From the NCBI GenBank assembly GCA_039583875.1, contig CM077162.1, positions 163,887,826 to 163,951,825 of the forward strand: DNA of 64,000 nt. Direction: 5' to 3'. This document shows, one piece after another, positions 1 to 9,446 of the stretch. The translations under genes were made by a program, and so were the position numbers. Within the stretch, counting starts at the first letter, position 1, and every line of letters starts with the position of its first letter. The notes under the pieces are model-generated. The model saw only the letters and a program-made list of their open reading frames with translations. It did no database searches and was not told where the DNA came from. This stretch comes from Platanthera guangdongensis (taxonomy: Eukaryota > Streptophyta > Magnoliopsida > Asparagales > Orchidaceae).

Positions 1-778
1 AATATTTTTGAATGTATCTCTGTAATCTGTGTGTCTTTCTCTGTATTCTCTATGAGACTCAAAAACATTATTCTATCTTTTATTCTCTGGTACAGAATAG
101 AATAACATTCTCTGTCAAGTATAGCCGTTGGCCTGCATTAATTGCATCCTTAATTGCAGAATCTCTTCTGGAGGAAAGTCCATAGAAATATTCCTTGAAA
201 AATCCCTTGAAACTTGGTCCAGAAATGAATGAAAACGGCTAGGAAATCTCTGAATTAATTGCAGAATAACTCCTTAACTGATTTGAATTTGAATCTAGAA
301 ACATCCTTGAAGTTATCTGAAATCGTTGAACTGAGCTCTACTATCGTCGAGTTGAGCTCAGCGATCTAGAAATATACAGCAGCAAAATATCGTCGATCTG
401 AGCTAAAAGATCGTCGAACTGAGCTCAGAGATAAAGATCCAAAGCATAGTCAAAATCGTCGACCCGAGCTCACCGATCGTCGAACTGAGTTCGACGATAT
501 GATGAAGTTGAGCTCAGCGATCGTCGAATGTAGTTCGACGATCTGTCGAAGTTGAGCTAGACGATCGTCGATCGGAGTTCGACGAATCGTCGTGCTGAGC
601 TCGACGATATGACTTAGTCTCCAAACAGAAAATCTTGGTCTTCAGGGCAGCTTCTAAACCTAGAATTCTAACCCTTAGACTCAATTCTAATTGACCTATT
701 GAGCTATACAGGAGGTCAAGCAATGATTCCTAGAGACATAGTGATCCTGACCCAAATTAGTAATAGGGTGTTCCAACA
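1..778 (-). repeat. Inverted Sirevirus LTR start (element E), continues off the left edge
   Basis: Read on the minus strand, this begins at 778 with TGTTGGAACACCCTATTAC and follows the plus-strand LTRs at 9447 and 12268 closely. It is therefore the first 778 bp of an LTR of the same family in the opposite direction. The LTR terminus falls exactly where gag sequence resumes at 779. That fits a clean insertion of element E into the gag of element A, with 779-783 (cagac) as one copy of the expected target duplication. The stretch 320-600 is packed with TCGTCGA/TCGACGA pairs. The rest of E and the other duplication copy lie outside the window. Confidence 0.85.
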
Positions 779-2572
779 CAGACAATGTCTGATGACATAT
801 TTCAAAAGGTGGCTGAATGCAATTCAGCTAAGGAAATTTGGGACAAACTTTCTGAAATAGTCTCAGGCTCAGCTGATGAGAGAAAGGACAGGAGATCCCA
901 CCTCATATCTCAATATAAGAATTTCAAGAAGGGAGAAACTGAGTCAGTGGGAGATATGTACAACATGCTCAGTCTAATAGTCAGTGAACTCAGAACATTG
1001 GATAAAGAGATCTCACTAACTGAACTTAATGACAAAATTCTAATGTGCTTCCCTAGCACTTGGGATTCAAGAATCTGGACAATTAAGGATGCCAGAAGTC
1101 TAAATGAGATCACTACTGAAGCTCTATTGGGTAAGCTCAAATCTTATGAGCTACTCATCAAAAATAGAGAAGAAGAACAGAAGGCTGCCTCACCAGCCAC
1201 AAGAAAAGAGAAGACCATAGCCTTCAAGGCAACTGAAGATCAGCCTGAAGACAAAGTCACAGGCAATGATGAACTGCTCAGTCTATTGGCCAAAAGATTT
1301 TACAAGATGGCCAGAAAGGACTTCAGAAGGAGATCATACAAGGAACATGATAAGCCAAGGTATGACAAGTCCATTAATAATAATAAAGACATTATTTGCT
1401 TTGGTTGCAGGAAACCAGGGCACATAGTTCCTGACTGTCCAGAGAACAAAAACAAGGACAGAAGGGACAGGAAAGAAAGAAGAAAAGAGAAAGACTCCAA
1501 AAGGAATGGCAATGGCAAACCCTCATCAAGCAAAAACAAACATACAAGAAAGGGGTTTGTTGCTGAATCCTGGAGTGAGACTGAAGAGGAGTCAGAAGCC
1601 TCATCCAGCTCCAGTGATGATGAGGATGATGCAGAAGAGAAAGAGTTCTGCATGATGGCAATCAATGCCTCACAACACAACTCAGAAAAAGAGGAGTCAG
1701 AGTCAGATTCAGAGACTCAACCTGAAGAAGATCAGGTAATTGGTTATTTTGATTTTAACTCAGAGGACTTTAAATCTGAATTTAAAGCATTGTGTTTAGA
1801 CCTGCTAAAATCTGAGAAAGAAATTATCTCTCTCAGAAATCATTTATCTGAACATAATACTTTAAAGTCAGAAAACCTCAAACTCTCTCAGGAGTTGGAG
1901 TGCTGTAGGGAGCAGATAGCTTCACTGAAAAGTGAGCTGTCTGAAGCCAAGAAGCTTGAAGAATCCCTTAATGGGAGAAGCATCAAGCTGATGGACATCA
2001 CAAGCACAGTGAACTCCAGATTTAACAGTACACTGGGCTTGTGTGCTTCATCCATCCAACCCATAGTTTTAACAACTCCAATCAAATTCATTTTTGACAA
2101 AGGAAAGGGAGTTGTAGAGGTTGCTAGGAAAAATTCTGATCTGCCCCAGAAAACTAAGTTCCAGCAGGAATCGTCGAACGGAGGTCGACGATCGCTAAAT
2201 GGAGATCGACGATCGCCGAACGTAGATCGACGATCTCATGCAAGATCGTCGAACTCAGGTCGACGATCTCAAGTACCTGAACTCAGCCATAGTCGACCAT
2301 CGAACGGAGCTCGACGATCTGACCCAAGATCGTCGAACGCAGCTCCAAGATCGTCGAACAGAGGTCAGATCTCTGGAAAGTTTTTCAAGGGCAAATCAAA
2401 ATCCAATCCTAAGGGTCCTTCATCCCAAATCTTTAACCCTTATACTGAATGGATTTTACCTCCAAGGAGATATCATCCTGAAGGATATAAGAGTCAACCT
2501 GGGATGTCTTTTATTTCAGAATTTAAAGGTTATCAACCTAGGCCCAAGGTAAACTGGGTTAAAAACAAATGA
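779..2572 (+). CDS. Gag of element A, N-terminally truncated
   Basis: This is the copia-type Gag (UBN2/gag-polypeptide family), the capsid-like protein that packages element RNA. The frame resumes at 779 with the codons for QTMSDD, matching an internal stretch of the full Gag of element C, where about 90 residues precede it. So the ATG at 785 is internal, not the real start. A CCHC zinc knuckle (CFGCRKPGHIVPDC) lies at 1398-1438. It is followed by a Lys/Arg-rich then Ser/Glu/Asp-rich acidic region (about 1440-1740) and a probable coiled coil (about 1790-2000). The C-terminal part, 2170-2365, is built of palindromic DNA units translated as SSNxxRRS repeats. The frame is open to the TGA at 2570. 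Pol follows in the +1 frame. Confidence 0.85.
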   Translation, partial: QTMSDDIFQKVAECNSAKEIWDKLSEIVSGSADERKDRRSHLISQYKNFKKGETESVGDMYNMLSLIVSELRTLDKEISLTELNDKILMCFPSTWDSRIWTIKDARSLNEITTEALLGKLKSYELLIKNREEEQKAASPATRKEKTIAFKATEDQPEDKVTGNDELLSLLAKRFYKMARKDFRRRSYKEHDKPRYDKSINNNKDIICFGCRKPGHIVPDCPENKNKDRRDRKERRKEKDSKRNGNGKPSSSKNKHTRKGFVAESWSETEEESEASSSSSDDEDDAEEKEFCMMAINASQHNSEKEESESDSETQPEEDQVIGYFDFNSEDFKSEFKALCLDLLKSEKEIISLRNHLSEHNTLKSENLKLSQELECCREQIASLKSELSEAKKLEESLNGRSIKLMDITSTVNSRFNSTLGLCASSIQPIVLTTPIKFIFDKGKGVVEVARKNSDLPQKTKFQQESSNGGRRSLNGDRRSPNVDRRSHARSSNSGRRSQVPELSHSRPSNGARRSDPRSSNAAPRSSNRGQISGKFFKGKSKSNPKGPSSQIFNPYTEWILPPRRYHPEGYKSQPGMSFISEFKGYQPRPKVNWVKNK

Positions 2573-2621
2573 ATTGTCTTATGTGCAGGTGAAGACCTAT
2601 CCAACATCTAACCATCAATAG
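2549..2621 (+). promoter_or_regulatory. Gag/protease boundary: intron-like 40 nt and UAG before the protease
   Basis: The end of gag reads CCCAAG|GTAAAC (donor-like at 2549) and TATGTGCAG|GTG (acceptor-like, ending at 2588). Removing the 40 nt between them would restore frame with pol, leaving one TAG (2619-2621) directly before the codons for YLDSG. Element C has the same arrangement with 39 nt (46521-46559) and TAG at 46590. Element B and typical copia proteins have Trp (TGG) at this place. A 40-nt intron is shorter than plants normally splice, so the intron reading is speculative. The shared TAG is directly visible and may be a readthrough codon or an inherited mutation. Confidence 0.4.
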
Positions 2622-5600
2622 TACTTGGATAGTGGGTGCTCTAAGCACATGATAGGGAACAAGGACAACCTCACATCCTTTAGAGCCAAGCTTGGACCCA
2701 AAGTTATCTTTGGTGATTCAAACTTTGGACAGACTAAAGGATATGGTGCAGTCCAGATTAGATCAGTGACATTCAAGAAAGTAGCTTATGTGGAAGGACT
2801 GAAGCACAACTTAATAAGCATCAGTCAGCTGTGTGATGAAGGCTACCAGGTGACCTTCAGCAAAGCATTATGCAAAATCAAGTCAGAGGACAACACAACT
2901 ATGTTGTCAGGTAAAAGGAAAGGTAACATCTATCTAGTAGATTTTCTTTCAACTAATGTAGATATTTGCCTGTTTAATTCTGTCTGTAGACCAAATATTT
3001 TATGGCATAAGAGACTAGGACACCTAAACCTTAGAACTATTGCTAGGCTATCCAAGGACAACCTTGTTAGAGGACTACCTTCTGGCCCCTACAAGAAGGA
3101 AGGACTCTGCAGGGCTTGTCAATTAGGCAAGCAAACTAAAAACAGCTTTAAGTCACTTAATAAGAGTGATTCACCTAGGATATTGTATCTGTTACACATG
3201 GATCTTTTTGGACCCATCACAGTACAAAGCCTAGGAGGGAAATCCTACACTTTAGTAGTTGTAGATGACTTCTCTAGATTCACTTGGGTGTTCTTTCTAA
3301 GGAAGAAGTCTGATAACTTTAAGTGTCTGACAGAGTTTCTCAAATGTATACAGATTGAGTTCAATACTCACATTGCCCGGATCAGAAGTGATCATGGGAC
3401 AGAGTTTGATTCTCTTCTTATGCAAGAGTTCTATCAGAGCGAAGGGATCAGACATACTTTCTCAGCTCCTAGAATTCCTCAACAAAATGGGGTAGCTGAA
3501 AGGAAAAATAGAACCCTTATTGAATCTGCCACTACATTGTTGTCAGATGCTCACCTTCCTCTATCCTTTTGGGCAGAGGCAGTGAACACCTCCAACTATG
3601 TGCTGAATAGAATTCTGATACATAAACTAAAGGGAAAGACTCCCTATGAATTACTCAAAGGGAAGAAACCTAAAGTTGATTATTTTAGAGTCTTTGGTTG
3701 CATTTGCTACATACATAATAATGACAAGAAATATTTAGCAAAGTTTCAAGCTAAAGCTGATGAAGGAGTGTTTATGGGATACTCCATGATCAGCAAGGCT
3801 TATAGGGTCTATAATAAATCATCTTTAAAAATTGAGGAATCTGTTCATATATCATTTGATGAATCTAACATGTCTTTCAAGGAGAAGATCTCTTCTACCA
3901 TAGAACCCTTGCAGGAACATTCTCTAGTTGAAGACTTGAATAAGCTACAGGTTACCCAAGGGGATGAAAGCAGTGAAGATGAAGAAAGTGCTCAACATAT
4001 TGGAGAACAACTTGAAGAGCCAGTTGTTGTACCACAAGAGGAAACAACAACACAGGTTGGTGAACAATCAATACCCCCTGTTGATTTAGTAACATCAAGA
4101 GACCATCTAATTTCCCAAATAATTGGAGACATCTCAGCTGGTGTGCAAACCAGAAATCAGGTTAACCAAAACCTATTGCACACCTGCTTCCTATCTCAAA
4201 TTGAACCTCAGTCCATTCAAGATGCAGAGCAAGATCCACACTGGATCATTACAATGTAAGAGGAGTTGCATCAATTTGAGAGGAACAAAGTATGGGAACT
4301 AGTGCCAAAGCCTAAGGATCACTCCATTGTTGGAACAAAGTGTGTATTCAGAAACAAACTGGATGATCAAGGAGTAATTGTAAGAAACAAGGCAAGGCTA
4401 GTCGCTCAGGGATATTCTCAAGAAGAAGGAATAGACTACGACCAAACCTTTGCACCAGTTGCAAGATTGGAAGCCATCAGAATATTTTTAGCTTATGCAG
4501 CACATAAAGGCTTCAAGGTATATCAGATGGATGTCAAAAGTGTACTTCTAAATGGAGACATCAAGGAGGAAGTATATGTCAAACAACCTCCAGGTTTTAT
4601 CTCTCCAACTTATCCTGATTATGTTTTTAGATTGAATAAAGCATTATATGGTCTCAAGCAAGCTCCTAGAGTATGGTATGAGACCCTAGCATGCTTTCTC
4701 TTGGAAAATGGTTTTATAAGGGTTAGAGTAGACCAAACTCTTTTCATTAGAACCCATAAGTCCCATACCCTACTAGTACAGATTTATGTAGACGATATTA
4801 TTTTTGGTTCTACTGACTCCAAGTTGTGCAGAAGGTTTTCCAACCTAATGCATTCTAAATTTGAGATGAGTAGCATGGGTGAGCTATCCTTCTTCCTAGG
4901 ATTGCAAGCCATGCATCATGCTGAAGGCATCTTTATTTCTCAAACCAAATATGCAAATGAATTGGTTAAGAAATTTGGCATGTCTGAAGCATCTTGTATG
5001 AAAACACCCATTCCTACTAATGCTATATTGGATGCTGATGAACATGGGAAACCTGTTGATCAGACAACATATAGAGCAATGATTGGCTCTTTACTGTATC
5101 TTACAGCTAGTAGACCAGATATAATGTTTGCTACATGTATATGTGCTAGGTTCCAAGTAAGCCCTAGAGAGTCACACCTAACATTAGTAAAGAGGATTCT
5201 CAGGTATGTTAAAAGTTGTCCAAATCTAGGTCTCTGGTATCCAAAAGATTCAGCATTTGATTTAACTGGATTCTCTGATGCTGATTATGCTGGATGCAGA
5301 ATTGACAGAAAAAGCACCAGTGGAACTTGTCAGTTCCTTGGTGACAGACTTGTCTCTTGGTTTTGTAAGAAACAAACTTCTGTGTCAACTTCAACGGCTG
5401 AAGCTGAATATATGACTGTAGGCAGTTGTTGTTCACAAATCTTGTGGATTCAAAACCAACTCCTAGACTATGGCTATAACTTAGAGAAGTCTAAAATCTT
5501 TTGTGACAACACCAGTGCTGTTTCTATAGCTCAAAATCCAGTCCTCCATAGTAGGACAAAACACATAGAGATTAGGCACCATTTCTTAAGGGATAATGTT

Positions 5601-5738
5601 GAAAAGAATAAAATTGAACTACACTATATCCCAACTGATTTACAATGGGGAGATATTTTCACCAAGCCCTTAGATGAAAAGAAACACACCTTCTTCCTAA
5701 ATCAGTTAGGAATGTTAGATGGAGGAAGTCTTAAATAA
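2622..5738 (+). pseudogene. Pol of element A (protease, integrase, RT, RNase H), one premature stop
   Basis: This is the copia polyprotein that processes the proteins, copies the RNA and inserts the cDNA. In order: protease active site LDSGCSKH at about 2625; integrase zinc region with LWHKRLGHL and CRACQLGKQT (about 2998-3135); integrase core with LHMDLFGP (about 3196), VVVDDFSRF, IRSDHGTEF (about 3381) and GVAERKN (about 3490). The RT follows, with YQMDVKSV (about 4520) and catalytic YVDD (about 4785). RNase H contains [10 protein letters not shown] and STAEAEY (about 5320-5410), and the protein ends near 5735. The frame is open from 2622 except for TAA at 4257-4259, where homologues have the Gln of MQEEL, a C-to-T type change. 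Catalytic residues look intact, so this is a lightly damaged copy. Confidence 0.9.
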
Positions 5739-6233
5739 TGACCAAGATTTTGAAAGCTTAAAAATTGACCAAGACTAGGCAAACATCTTCATTTTTCTTA
5801 GTGTCTAGAGTTTTTCTGATCTCTGAACTGCGCTCGACGATTTTCCCCAGATCGTCGAACGGAGATCGACGATATCTGAAATCGTCGACCTGAGTTCATC
5901 GTTTCTCAGATAGTATGAACTATCTCTTCCGGTCAACGATCGTCGAACGGCGCTCGACGATTTTGTTCTCTAAACGATCGTCGAACAGTGCTCGACGCTC
6001 TTCAATATCGTCGAACGGAGATCGACGATGTTGAAGGCTCTTCAGATTCCTTTAGAAGCCTCGATCGTCGAACTGAGTTCAACGATCTTTCCAATTCTTC
6101 GTCGAACCCTAATATAAAATTCATTTTTCGCCGTCATTCTCCTTTGCGCTTTCGATTTCTCTGCAAGAACTTTCTTTCCCTCCAAACAGTTCTGCACTTG
6201 GTCATTTTGTTTGTTGAATTTTTGCAGGCACCC
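5739..6233 (+). repeat. Pol-ORF3 spacer of element A with TCGTCGA/TCGACGA palindromes
   Basis: There is no gene here. Several copies of an inverted repeat, ATCGTCGA-7nt-TCGACGAT, lie between about 5824 and 6090; a perfect 23-bp copy is at 5851-5873. The same motif fills the LTRs and the gag 3' end of this family. Downstream, 6115-6227 is T-rich and ends in TTTTTGCAG|GC just before the ORF3 ATG, which looks like a plant 3' splice site. Confidence 0.75.
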
Positions 6234-6236
6234 ATG
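6213..6236 (+). promoter_or_regulatory. Candidate 3' splice site at the ORF3 start (element A)
   Basis: The T-rich run TTGTTGAATTTTTGCAG ends with AG at 6226-6227, seven bases before ATG 6234, which has a good start context (cccATGGc). Element C shows the same layout: TTTTTTGTTGCAG ends at 61363, nine bases before ATG 61373. Conservation in two diverged copies suggests that a spliced subgenomic RNA could express ORF3, as retroviral env is. No donor is proven. Confidence 0.45.
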
Positions 6237-9200
6237 GCTGTGTCTGTTGCTGTTCTCGCCGCCATGAAGTTTGATGCTGGTTACGACATCGACATGGAAT
6301 CCTTCAGCACAACCGACCAGGTCTTTCAGGACATTTTGGGGCTATTTAAAGAGCAGAACCTGACTGCAATTATAACCACAAGGATCAAGCTTGCATCTGA
6401 TGAGATCAAAGAATGGGTCTACACTGCCCACAATCAAGACAACTCCACCATTATTGGGTCAATATCTGGCACACATGTACCTCTAACCCCAGCAATCTTA
6501 TCAGAAGTTTTTGAGTTGAGAAATGGTGAAGATACTGCTGACTTGTCTGGAGAAGAGTATACTGAATTGCTTGCCAGAATGGGTCATTCTGAGGCCAACC
6601 CTAGCAAGCTCTTGAAAAAGAACCTTTCTGTGGAATACAGATTCATGACAGATGTAGTTGGGAAAGTGCTAGTGGCAAAGCACTCTGCTCATGACACAAT
6701 CTCAAGGTATCAGCTCTGCCTCATGGGAGCCCTTGTAGACAGGAAGAATTTGAATTGGGGAGAAGTCTTCTTTGACCTTATCAAGAAGAAGATAAACAAA
6801 AGTTTTGTCAACTTTGGAAGAATCTTAGGGGTGTTTCTGCAGCATAGGTGCCCTGCTTTGCTGGTCTCTTCTGGAATCCATATCAATGCATCCAAGAGAC
6901 TGTCTTGTGCCCTGTTTGGTAAATGGGACAGACAAATCAGCAAGCCCAGCAGGCCCTCCTCCAGCACTCCTTCAGGCACAAGGACTCTCAGAGTCACTTC
7001 CCCACAGGTCTCTGCCCCTGCAGATGACTTGCCTGCTGTAGTTGCTCCTCCTCTTCCTCCAATTCCATCCCTTCCCATACCATCTACCATTCAAACTCCA
7101 TCCACCATCATCATCTCCAGCCCCTCTCCAACATCCACACCATCTCCAGTACCTATTCTACCAACACCAGAAGAACAATTCCATCCACTATTCTCCTACC
7201 CTCAACCAGATACAACTTCCTCACCCTCCATTCCATCCTTCACCCTCATTGATGATTCCTTTATGGATGATTCACCATCCTCTCCTCCTGAGCTACCCTC
7301 ATCCTCCACTTCCTATCAAGACCTTCTACAACAAATCATTGCCCAACCCACATTCAACCCATCTATCTCCATCCCACTGTCCTCCATATCCACGTTACCC
7401 ATCCCTCAGCCATCTCTTCCCCCATTCACCAGCTCTCCACTACCATCACCAACAGCTTCTCCTCCATCTTCTACCTCTGCTCCAGTCACCCTTGAGCAAG
7501 TAGATATCCCAGCCCTTGCTGACAGGTTGTATGAACTGCTAGCCCCCAGGCTATCTCTTCTTTTGGAGACCTCCTTGGCTCCATTACACCTGTTAGTGGC
7601 AGCCCTCTCTGCCAGGCTCTCATCCCTATTCCCTCAGGCAGCCCCTACAGCAGTGTGCCTTGATCCAGCCTTGTCTGAATCTAGGCAGGGGGAGATGTCC
7701 TATGAAGTGAGTCTTCCTGCTGCTGTTTCTATGAGCCTGTCTGCTGCTGCTGCTGCTGCTGTGTCTCAAGAACAAATCCCTCCTGCTGCAGTCTTTGCAA
7801 TAGACCTCAGGTCTTTGCTTTCAAACTTTGATCAGTTATATTTCAGCTGTCTGCCAGAGATAATTGCTGCCCAGCCCCCAGAGGATCTGTCCAAGGCACT
7901 TGTGCCATTCTCTTGCTGTGACCCCAGCATTATCACCTCTTTTGTCAACTCAGTATATGCTGCTGCTTCTTCTGATGAAAGCATTGTTGTTGATATTATT
8001 GCCTCTACTGCTGCTGCTGCTGTTGCTGCTGATATTTTTGTTATGGCTGTTGAGCCAATCTCTAAGGAAATTCTTATGTCAGAGGCACCTGAGTTTGAGC
8101 CTTCTACAGTTTCTGATGATATTTCTACTGTTGATGTTGCTGTTGTTAGTGAATCTGTTGTTGCTGCTGTTGTCACTTCTCTAGAATTTGTTGCTGCTGC
8201 TGTTGTTACTGCTTCTACTTCTATTGCAACACCTTATGTATCTGCTGCTGTCATTTCTGCTACTACTTCAACATCTGCTGCTGCACCATCTGTTGCCTCA
8301 TCTGCTTCTGAACAGCTCAAGAAAGATCTGATGAAGAAAATAGATGCCCTGTATGATGACCAGAGTTCTGAAAGTGATGAGTACAGAACAGACTCTGATA
8401 ATTCCTCTGCTACCATTGCCAGGAAAAGAAAGGCGAGGAGCAAAGTAATGAAGAGAGTACCTCCTGCCAAGGTCAAAGATAACAATGATATTCCACACTA
8501 CATTCTTCATGACTGCCCTATTACTGAGCACTGGATGCAGTACTCTAAAAATCAGCTGAAAGCAATGAAAAAGAAGAGAAAATATGAAAATGGTTCCTCA
8601 CAATTCCAACACTCTCATCCTCCTCCACCACCTCCTCCTGATGCAGGTGCAGGTGGAAGTTCTGCAGCTCTACCCCCTGCCAGAAGTCAGGCCCCCTATC
8701 AGCCTCATGCTAGATCCTATAATAGGGGAGGCCAATCTAGGGGTTCTCAATCCAGGAGAGGAGGATACAGAGGAAATCAAAGAGATCTCCAGGTCTACTC
8801 CAAAGGTTAATCAAGGCAACACCCATATTCCAGGGGAGGACAAATTTCAACTGATACTACATCTAGTCCTTTTCCCTATAAGCTGAAAGAAACTGTGTCA
8901 TCCAGGCCTCCTCAAGACAATCCTTCAAACAGATATGAGCCACCAGTACCTTTTGAGGACCCTGAGAACAATCCAGCTGCTTGGACTGCAAGAATGAAGG
9001 AACTTGCTGCACTAGATCAAATCAAAAAGGCTAGAGAGCAAGGAAAAGATTCTTCCAACATATCCACAATGTCTGAACAGAGAAAGAAAGAGCTAGAAAG
9101 ATATGCATCAAGCAAATTTTTTGATTCAGATAGATACATGGAATTGCATCCTGAAGCTGTAGTTCCCAGGCTTAAACAACAAACATCTTTAGGTGCAGTA

Positions 9201-9278
9201 GATGATACCAGATCAAAGAAGCAAACCCTCAATCCCAACAGAGAAATCAAACTTGTTAAGGGCAAGGAAAAGAAATGA
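6234..9278 (+). pseudogene. ORF3 of element A (Sirevirus third ORF, not obviously an envelope), one stop
   Basis: The frame runs about 1014 codons from ATG 6234 to 9278, broken only by TAA at 8808-8810, where copy X has TAT (Tyr). The frame is open upstream to 5988, but in element C a stop closes it, so ATG 6234 is preferred. An N-terminal globular domain of about 230 residues, with VVGKVLVAKH and a C-terminal LFGKWDR, resembles the plant transposon-protein domain of Sirevirus third ORFs. It is followed by a Pro/Ser-rich linker (about 6940-7490), a helical stretch (about 7500-7640), poly-Ala/Val runs from GCT repeats (7740-8290), a basic segment (ARKRKARSKVMKR, about 8415), an SRGSQSRRGGYRG-type RGG/SR region (about 8730-8790) and a conserved tail. 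I see no signal peptide or membrane anchor after this start. Expression may use the splice-acceptor-like site just upstream. Confidence 0.8.
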
Positions 9279-9432
9279 CAATGTAAGGTGACATTCTCTG
9301 TGATTTCTGATTACTATCTGGGATGTTATATGTCTCTGTGATTCTGCAATGTCTAGCTTGTTGCTTTTCTGTTTTGCTGCTTGTATGTTGTTATTTAATT
9401 TTTCCAAAGTTTATAAATAGTAATCCTAACCC

Positions 9433-9445
9433 AAATAGGGGGAGA
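9433..9445 (+). other. Polypurine tract of element A
   Basis: AAATAGGGGGAGA lies one base before the 3' LTR start and would prime plus-strand DNA. The same tract precedes the LTRs at 12268, 42068 and 57058. The 150 bases between ORF3 and this tract contain nothing recognisable. Confidence 0.85.
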
Positions 9446-9446
9446 T

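Noticed and set aside
910..1680. Minus-strand ORFs opposite gag
   Set aside because: They are antisense shadows of an acidic Ser/Glu-rich coding region and carry no domain.
5988..6233. Upstream extension of ORF3 giving a hydrophobic N-terminal segment (envelope-like anchor)
   Set aside because: The frame is open in A, but in C it is closed by TGA shortly before the ATG. The region has spacer palindromes, so ATG 6234 is the better start.
7042..7503. Pro/His/Leu-rich frame inside ORF3 of A
   Set aside because: It is an alternate frame of the Pro/Ser-rich linker, with compositional bias and no homologue in C.
7864..8184. Leu-rich, membrane-like frame inside ORF3 of A
   Set aside because: It is the shifted reading of GCT/GTT repeats (CTG and TTG codons), an artefact of the Ala/Val runs in the true frame.
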